Of a DNA stretch of 45,809 nucleotides, positions 41,758 to 45,809 are shown one piece after another; position 1 is the stretch's first letter; every line of letters starts with the position of its first letter. The notes below the pieces were generated by a model. The model was given only the letters and a program-made list of their open reading frames with translations, did not search any database and was not told the origin of the DNA. The DNA is from Azospirillum brasilense (GTDB lineage Bacteria; Pseudomonadota; Alphaproteobacteria; Azospirillales; Azospirillaceae). The position numbers and the translations under genes were made by a program. Location of the stretch: assembly GCF_008365405.1 (NCBI RefSeq), contig NZ_QOKV01000034.1, forward strand, positions 1 through 45,809. The letters are read 5' to 3'.

Positions 41758-43248
41758 ATGACTGTTGAGAGTTTCGAGGACACTGCAGCCGGTGCTCCCA
41801 CCCGAACCGGTGACGCAGCTTCCCTGTCGCCCCGTCAGGAGAGCGTGCGGATGCTGTTCGACAGCCTTGCTCCCGAGCGCGACCGCTGGGTCGAGCGCAA
41901 CAGGGCCTTTCATAAGGCCGACCGCGCCTATCTGCGTTTCCTCATTCCGGAAAACGCGTCGATTTTGGAGATTGGTTGCGGCACGGGCGACACGCTGGCC
42001 TTCCTGGAGCCGTCGCGTGGGGTGGGCATCGACCTCAGCCCGGCGATGATCGAACGGGCACGGCAGCGCCATCCAGGGCTGGAATTCCACACCGGCAACG
42101 CGGAGGACCCCGCCGTCCTGGCGGAGATCGAAGGGTGCTTCGAGGTCATCCTGCTGTCCGACACCGTCGGCTTCCTCGATGACATCGAGGAGACGCTGCG
42201 CCAGCTCCATCGCTTCGCCACGCCGCAGACGCGCATCATCGTCAGCTACCATTCCCGCCTGTGGGAGCCAGTCTTGGCCGCCGCCGAGCGGTTCGGCCTG
42301 AAGATGCCACAGGGGCAGATGAATTGGCTGTCGAGCGCCGACATCGCCGGCCTGCTGACCCTCGCTGGCTGGCAGCCGGTGAAGCGGGAATGGCGGCAGC
42401 TCGTACCGCGCCGGCTGCTCGGTCTCGGCACGCTCATCAATCGCAGCATCGCCCCGTTGCCGGGGGTCCGAAAACTCTGCCTGCGCAATTATGTCGTGGG
42501 ACGCCCGATTGCCAGGGCACAGGAACGGCAGCCGTCCTGCACCGTGCTGATCCCCTGCCGGAACGAGCGCGGCAACATAGAGAACGCCATCCGTCGCATG
42601 CCGCGCTTCTGCCCGGATGTGGAGGTGATCTACGTCGAGGGCAACAGCCAGGACAACACCTACGAGGAATGTCTTCGCGTCCAGGCCGCCTATCCGGACT
42701 GGGACATCAAGGTCATGAAGCAGCCGGGCAAGGGAAAGGGCGACGCGGTGAGGGCCGGCTTCGCCGCGGCGCGGGGCGACATTCTGATGATCCTCGACGC
42801 CGATCTGACCGTGCCGCCGGAAAGCCTGCCGAAATTCTACCGCGCCATCGCGTCCGGGCAGGGGGAGTTCATCAACGGCACCCGGCTGGTCTATCCGATG
42901 GACGACGAGGCCATGCGCTTCCTGAACTGGATCGCCAACCGCGCCTTCGCCCGCATCTTCTCTTTCCTGCTGAACACGCGCTTCACCGACACGCTGTGCG
43001 GCACGAAGGTGCTCTGGCGGCGCGACTACGACCAGATCGTCGCCAATCGCCATTACTTCGGCAACTTCGATCCGTTCGGCGATTTTGACCTGATTTTCGG
43101 CGCGTCGAAGCTCAATCTGGAGATCGTCGAGGTGCCGATCCGCTACGCCGACCGCAGCTATGGCGAGACGCAGATCAGCCGCTTCACCCACGGTTGGCTG
43201 CTGCTGCGGATGGTGCTGTTCGCCTGGAAAAAGCTGAAGGCGCTTTGA
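41758..43248 (+). CDS. Fusion of SAM methyltransferase and GT2 glycosyltransferase
   Basis: 496 residues. The N-terminal half (60-230) is a class I methyltransferase: ASILEIGCGTGDTLAFLEP, then VGIDLSPAMIERARQRHP. The C-terminal half (260-490) is a GT2 of the Dpm1/GtrB kind: CTVLIPCRNERGNIENAIRR, VEGNSQDNTYEECLRV and MILDADLTVPPESLPKFYRA, with the DAD metal site. FNPFGDFDLIFGASK-type sequence and a final VPIRYADRSYGETQISRF are typical of this group. Without C-terminal membrane hairpins it may act on a soluble or lipid acceptor. Role unknown; probably glycan synthesis plus modification. ATG 41758 fits the start of similarity. Confidence 0.85.
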   Translation: MTVESFEDTAAGAPTRTGDAASLSPRQESVRMLFDSLAPERDRWVERNRAFHKADRAYLRFLIPENASILEIGCGTGDTLAFLEPSRGVGIDLSPAMIERARQRHPGLEFHTGNAEDPAVLAEIEGCFEVILLSDTVGFLDDIEETLRQLHRFATPQTRIIVSYHSRLWEPVLAAAERFGLKMPQGQMNWLSSADIAGLLTLAGWQPVKREWRQLVPRRLLGLGTLINRSIAPLPGVRKLCLRNYVVGRPIARAQERQPSCTVLIPCRNERGNIENAIRRMPRFCPDVEVIYVEGNSQDNTYEECLRVQAAYPDWDIKVMKQPGKGKGDAVRAGFAAARGDILMILDADLTVPPESLPKFYRAIASGQGEFINGTRLVYPMDDEAMRFLNWIANRAFARIFSFLLNTRFTDTLCGTKVLWRRDYDQIVANRHYFGNFDPFGDFDLIFGASKLNLEIVEVPIRYADRSYGETQISRFTHGWLLLRMVLFAWKKLKAL

Positions 43249-43562
43249 TCATCCCCGGCAAGGCGAGGACCTGCCCCTTCTGAGGAGGGGCGGGCGCGAG
43301 GAATCGCGCGTGTGACTGCGCACCGGGAGCGGGGCGTATCGTCACGGCGGTGCGTCTTGCTGCCCGTCCATCCGGTTATCACGGAAGTGTCGACACTCTC
43401 GGCTGCTTTCGGCATGTCGGAGCCGAGCCCGGAAGCGTTCGTCGTCACAGGTGGCGATACTGTTTCCCATCTTTACTTCCGTCAGTGGGTGGTCTGCCGG
43501 TGCTGTCCGCCGTTGTTCACGATCGCGTCCTGCGGTGCGGTGCAGTGTGTCGTTGTCGGGTG

Positions 43563-43660
43563 GTTCGTGCGAAAAGCCGGATTCCAAGGGGTTCGACACG
43601 CTGCCTGCCCCCGTTTTGCAGACCGGATCGTGCGAAATGTGGGCGGTTCATGCGAAAAGC
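43563..43660 (+). repeat. Three GTGCGAAA-type direct repeats
   Basis: GTTCGTGCGAAAAGC (43563-43577), GATCGTGCGAAATG (43626-43639) and GTTCATGCGAAAAGC (43646-43660) share the core TCRTGCGAAA in the same orientation. The second and third are 20 bp apart, about two helical turns. The motif is unrelated to the repA iterons. They may be protein-binding sites or residual iterons of another system. Confidence 0.5.
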
Positions 43661-43868
43661 TCCTTGTCGGCGCGCGGGGCGTCGCCTCATGTCGTTGAAA
43701 AGCCGACGTTCTTTCAGGAAGGCAGCTGAAGACGCGCTCCGCCTGAGGGCCGTTCATTGCCTGATGTCCCAACGCTATGGGGGCCGGCGCCGCTTGGCAT
43801 CTTGTCTCGTGCCGGCTGACGGCTCCGGGCGATCAGCGGAGCGCACGGCGGCCCGCAACGCCTATATA

Positions 43869-43912
43869 TTTTACCAAACGACCGTTACGTAACGTTTGCG
43901 TATTTGGTAAAA
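43869..43912. promoter_or_regulatory. Nested dyad upstream of serine recombinase (possible recombination or operator site)
   Basis: TTTTACCAAA (43869-43878) and TTTGGTAAAA (43903-43912) are exact inverted repeats. Between them lie AAACG/CGTTT and a perfect 12-bp palindrome CGTTACGTAACG (43883-43894). The 44-bp AT-rich site stands about 97 bp before the recombinase start in otherwise GC-rich DNA. It could be the crossover or accessory site of that enzyme, or its operator. Confidence 0.55.
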
Positions 43913-44008
43913 CGCCCCAGGCGGACGCCGGGCGAGGGTGTCTGAAGCTTAATCGGGTAAAATTCGGCGGCGTGCACCGTTTCCGGACCGCTGCGCTGGG
44001 AGAGGTTC

Positions 44009-44983
44009 ATGGCCCTGATCGGGTACGCCCGCGTGTCGACCGACGAGCAAACCACCGACCCGCAGCTCGACGCGCTGAAGGCGGCCGGTTGCTCAACGAT
44101 TCACCGGGAGCATGGGTCCGGCGGCGACCGGTCGCGCCCGGAGCTGAAGCGTGCCATCGCGCGCTGCCGCGCCGGCGATGTGCTGGTCGTCGTGCGCATC
44201 GACCGGCTGGCCCGTTCGCTCGCCCATCTCCTGGAGATCATTGAGGCGCTCGACGCCCAAGGGGCGGACTTCCGCTCGCTGGGCGATCCCATCGACACCA
44301 CCAGCCCGCAGGGCCGCTTCACCTTGCAGATCCTCGGCGCGGTGGCCGAGTTCGAACGCGCGCTCATTCGTGAGCGCACCAAGGCCGGGCTGAAGGCCGC
44401 CAGGGAGCGTGGCCGGATCGGCGGTAATCCGGGCCTGCGCTTCCGTTCCGCGGCGGCGGTGCGCGCCGTCAACGACGCCCGCGAGGCGCGGCGCGACGCC
44501 GATGTGCTGCGGGTGGCCGACGACATCCTGCCGCACGTCCGCGCGATGCGGCCCGGCTATTCCTGGGCAACCGTGGCCCGCAGCCTGGCTAGAAACGGCT
44601 CGCGGCGCCCCGACGGTGGCCCCTGGACCGGGCCGGCCCTGGCGCGTGCCGTGCGTCGCCTCGCGCGGGACGGGTTCGTGGACGACCGGGTGCTGGAGCG
44701 TACGCCGCGGCGGCGGGACAGCGACGACCTCGTCACCCTGGTCGCTTCGGCGGTAAAGACGCTGGACAACCCAACCCTGACCAACATTGCCCGGCACCTT
44801 GAAGAGCTGCACTGCCGGACGCCCCGCGGAGAAACGCGCTGGTCGGTCTCGTCGGTTCAAAACCTGTTGGGTCAGGCCGTCGCACAGGGTCTTCTGGAAG
44901 ATCGGCCTCTCCCTGCACCAGAATCGCCTCGCCGGCGCGGGCGTCCGCCCAAATCGCTCAAAGGCCTGCAAAGCATCCCATAA
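44009..44983 (+). CDS. Serine recombinase (resolvase/invertase family) with extended C-terminal region
   Basis: 324 residues. ALIGYARVSTDEQTTDPQLD contains the nucleophilic serine (residue 10). VLVVVRIDRLARSLAHLLEI holds the conserved arginine block, and GRFTLQILGAVAEFERALIR followed by ERTKAGLKAARERGR is the dimer helix and arm. Classical resolvases end after a short helix-turn-helix at about 190 residues. Here about 130 further residues follow (PGYSWATVARSLARNG, LTNIARHLEELHCRT and an RRRGRPPKS tail), possibly two more DNA-binding helices and a basic hook. A strong dyad lies upstream. It could resolve replicon dimers or move an element; no partner transposase is seen. Confidence 0.88.
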   Translation: MALIGYARVSTDEQTTDPQLDALKAAGCSTIHREHGSGGDRSRPELKRAIARCRAGDVLVVVRIDRLARSLAHLLEIIEALDAQGADFRSLGDPIDTTSPQGRFTLQILGAVAEFERALIRERTKAGLKAARERGRIGGNPGLRFRSAAAVRAVNDAREARRDADVLRVADDILPHVRAMRPGYSWATVARSLARNGSRRPDGGPWTGPALARAVRRLARDGFVDDRVLERTPRRRDSDDLVTLVASAVKTLDNPTLTNIARHLEELHCRTPRGETRWSVSSVQNLLGQAVAQGLLEDRPLPAPESPRRRGRPPKSLKGLQSIP

Positions 44984-45136
44984 CAGTGACAGTCAATACC
45001 CGTGGTCAGGGGAGCAGCCCGAGCGTCTTCACCGTATCTCCCAAGCGACACGGTCATGACGGGCTGATACCTCGGCGTTGTTGGTAGCATGGCTTCAGCT
45101 TAAGCTTCGTATTCCCCTCACGGTTGGACTGTCCTG

Positions 45137-45715
45137 ATGCCACCGCCTCCCTCCGCCCCGCTTGCTCCGCTGCGCAGTGCCATCGTCGAAGCCCTGTATC
45201 CGACCAGCGCCAACATCCTGCCGGTGGTGTGTGAGGGACTGGGGCTCGCGTCCGGCGACCGCGAGGAGGCGTTCGCCAGCAAGCGCAACTATGTGCAGGG
45301 GCGGATCAGCGGATTATCACGTGAGCGTTTGCTTCAGCTTGCGTACCAGCTTTTGCAGGATGGCCCAAACTATGAGCTGGAAGAGGCCGTGGGGCGGGTT
45401 GAGGAGGCTGGCGAGCGGTTGATCTCCGAACTCCTTCGGCGATCGATCGGCCGGGCGCTTATCCCATTCGACCTTTCCGGCCATGTGCCAATATTCGAGT
45501 TCCTGCGGGACATCTGGCCGATCGACCGCCTGCCGTCCCGTCTCTATTCCGGTGGAACGGTGCAGGATGACCTTGAGCGCCACATGCGCCGAAACGCAGA
45601 CATGGACAACGATGAGGCCCTGGAGGCCGTTGGTGCCTATACCTGCTCGCAACGCCGGTTCTTCCGTTTCCTGGAGGCTCTGCTTCATCGTATCCGGCAT
45701 CGCCTCCCCACGTAG
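45137..45715 (+). CDS. AbiJ N-terminal-domain-like protein
   Basis: 192 residues. IVEALYPTSANILPVVCEGL at the start, KRNYVQGRISGLSRERLLQL, and DDLERHMRRNADMDNDEALE followed by SQRRFFRFLEALLH near the end resemble the AbiJ N-terminal domain found in some abortive-infection proteins. In relatives I recall, more sequence follows the FFRFLEALLHP region; here the frame ends soon after with RIRHRLPT, so the protein may be a stand-alone or shortened version. No catalytic HEPN motif (RxxxxxH) is apparent. Position beside a recombinase fits an accessory defence location. Recognition is from memory and moderate. Confidence 0.55.
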   Translation: MPPPPSAPLAPLRSAIVEALYPTSANILPVVCEGLGLASGDREEAFASKRNYVQGRISGLSRERLLQLAYQLLQDGPNYELEEAVGRVEEAGERLISELLRRSIGRALIPFDLSGHVPIFEFLRDIWPIDRLPSRLYSGGTVQDDLERHMRRNADMDNDEALEAVGAYTCSQRRFFRFLEALLHRIRHRLPT

Positions 45716-45755
45716 CCCAGGTTTCAGCCGGTCCGTAGTCTTCCGCGCGTACCGA

Positions 45756-45809
45756 TCAGCTGCGGGAGGCGAGGATGGGATCGACGGGGACGGGCTCGGG
45801 CGAGTCGTT
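45756..45809 (-). CDS. Possible 3' end of a minus-strand gene (partial at window edge)
   Basis: Reading from the window edge on the minus strand gives NDSPEPVPVDPILASRS followed by TGA (45758-45756). The Pro-rich tail and codon choice (third positions mostly C or G) look coding, but only 17 residues are available. Family unknown. Confidence 0.3.
   Translation of the reverse strand, partial: NDSPEPVPVDPILASRS

Larger units (their letters stand above)
43249..44008. other. Long non-coding region before the recombinase gene
   Basis: 760 bases without a convincing gene. It holds a GC stem GCCCCT/AGGGGC (43273-43291) just past the preceding gene, a set of GTGCGAAA repeats (43563-43660), and an elaborate AT-rich dyad (43869-43912) in front of the recombinase. 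Short open frames here have no family motif. The amount of repeated and dyad sequence suggests protein-binding sites. Confidence 0.55.

Overview
The window looks like part of a large secondary replicon (megaplasmid or chromid) of an alphaproteobacterium, most likely Azospirillum or a close relative. The evidence is uniformly high GC with very long antisense open frames, an iteron-type RepA replication gene, a ParA with an N-terminal helix-turn-helix followed by ParB, and a dense surface-polysaccharide region. The species is inferred from gene character only; no search was possible.

Layout. 1-800: wreckage of insertion sequences (3' end of an IS5-type transposase, then fused and frameshifted remnants of an IS607-type element with TnpB). 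817-2247: replication module, with repA flanked by eight copies of a 15-bp repeat (five direct and one inverted before the gene, two inverted after). 2375-5938: a GT4 glycosyltransferase and a large membrane protein of unknown function. 5969-12473 (minus strand): a lipid-linked sugar module made of a DprE2-like reductase, a DprE1-like FAD oxidase, a dolichyl-phosphate-sugar-synthase-like GT2, a polytopic GT-C-like protein and a flippase-like protein. 12668-23456 (minus strand): an apparent operon wzm-wzt-giant gene. The giant gene encodes about 2,830 residues with a methyltransferase, three GT2 domains, a WsaF-like rhamnosyltransferase domain and five copies of a 38-residue repeat.

24232-31080 (plus strand): an internally deleted rfbF, intact rfbG, a double GT2 enzyme and rmlCBDA for dTDP-L-rhamnose. 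31456-33156: a GmhB-like phosphatase and, on the opposite strand, an LhgO-like FAD oxidase. 33717-39325: two paralogous DUF4347 plus calcium-repeat proteins, each with a conserved leader, a TTG start and a strong terminator. 39493-41440: parA, parB and two perfect 16-bp palindromes that are good parS candidates. 41758-45715: a methyltransferase-GT2 fusion, a serine recombinase behind an ornate dyad, and an AbiJ-N-terminal-like protein. No tRNA, rRNA or CRISPR array was seen.

How it may work together (inference): RmlABCD supply dTDP-L-rhamnose; the giant protein and the other glycosyltransferases build a rhamnose-containing glycan; the N-terminal methyltransferase could cap it; Wzt, which has a C-terminal glycan-binding type domain, and Wzm would export it. 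The DprE1/DprE2 module would separately provide a polyprenyl-phosphate-linked furanose (D-arabinose type) for periplasmic decoration. RepA and ParAB lie about 37 kb apart, separated by this polysaccharide region.
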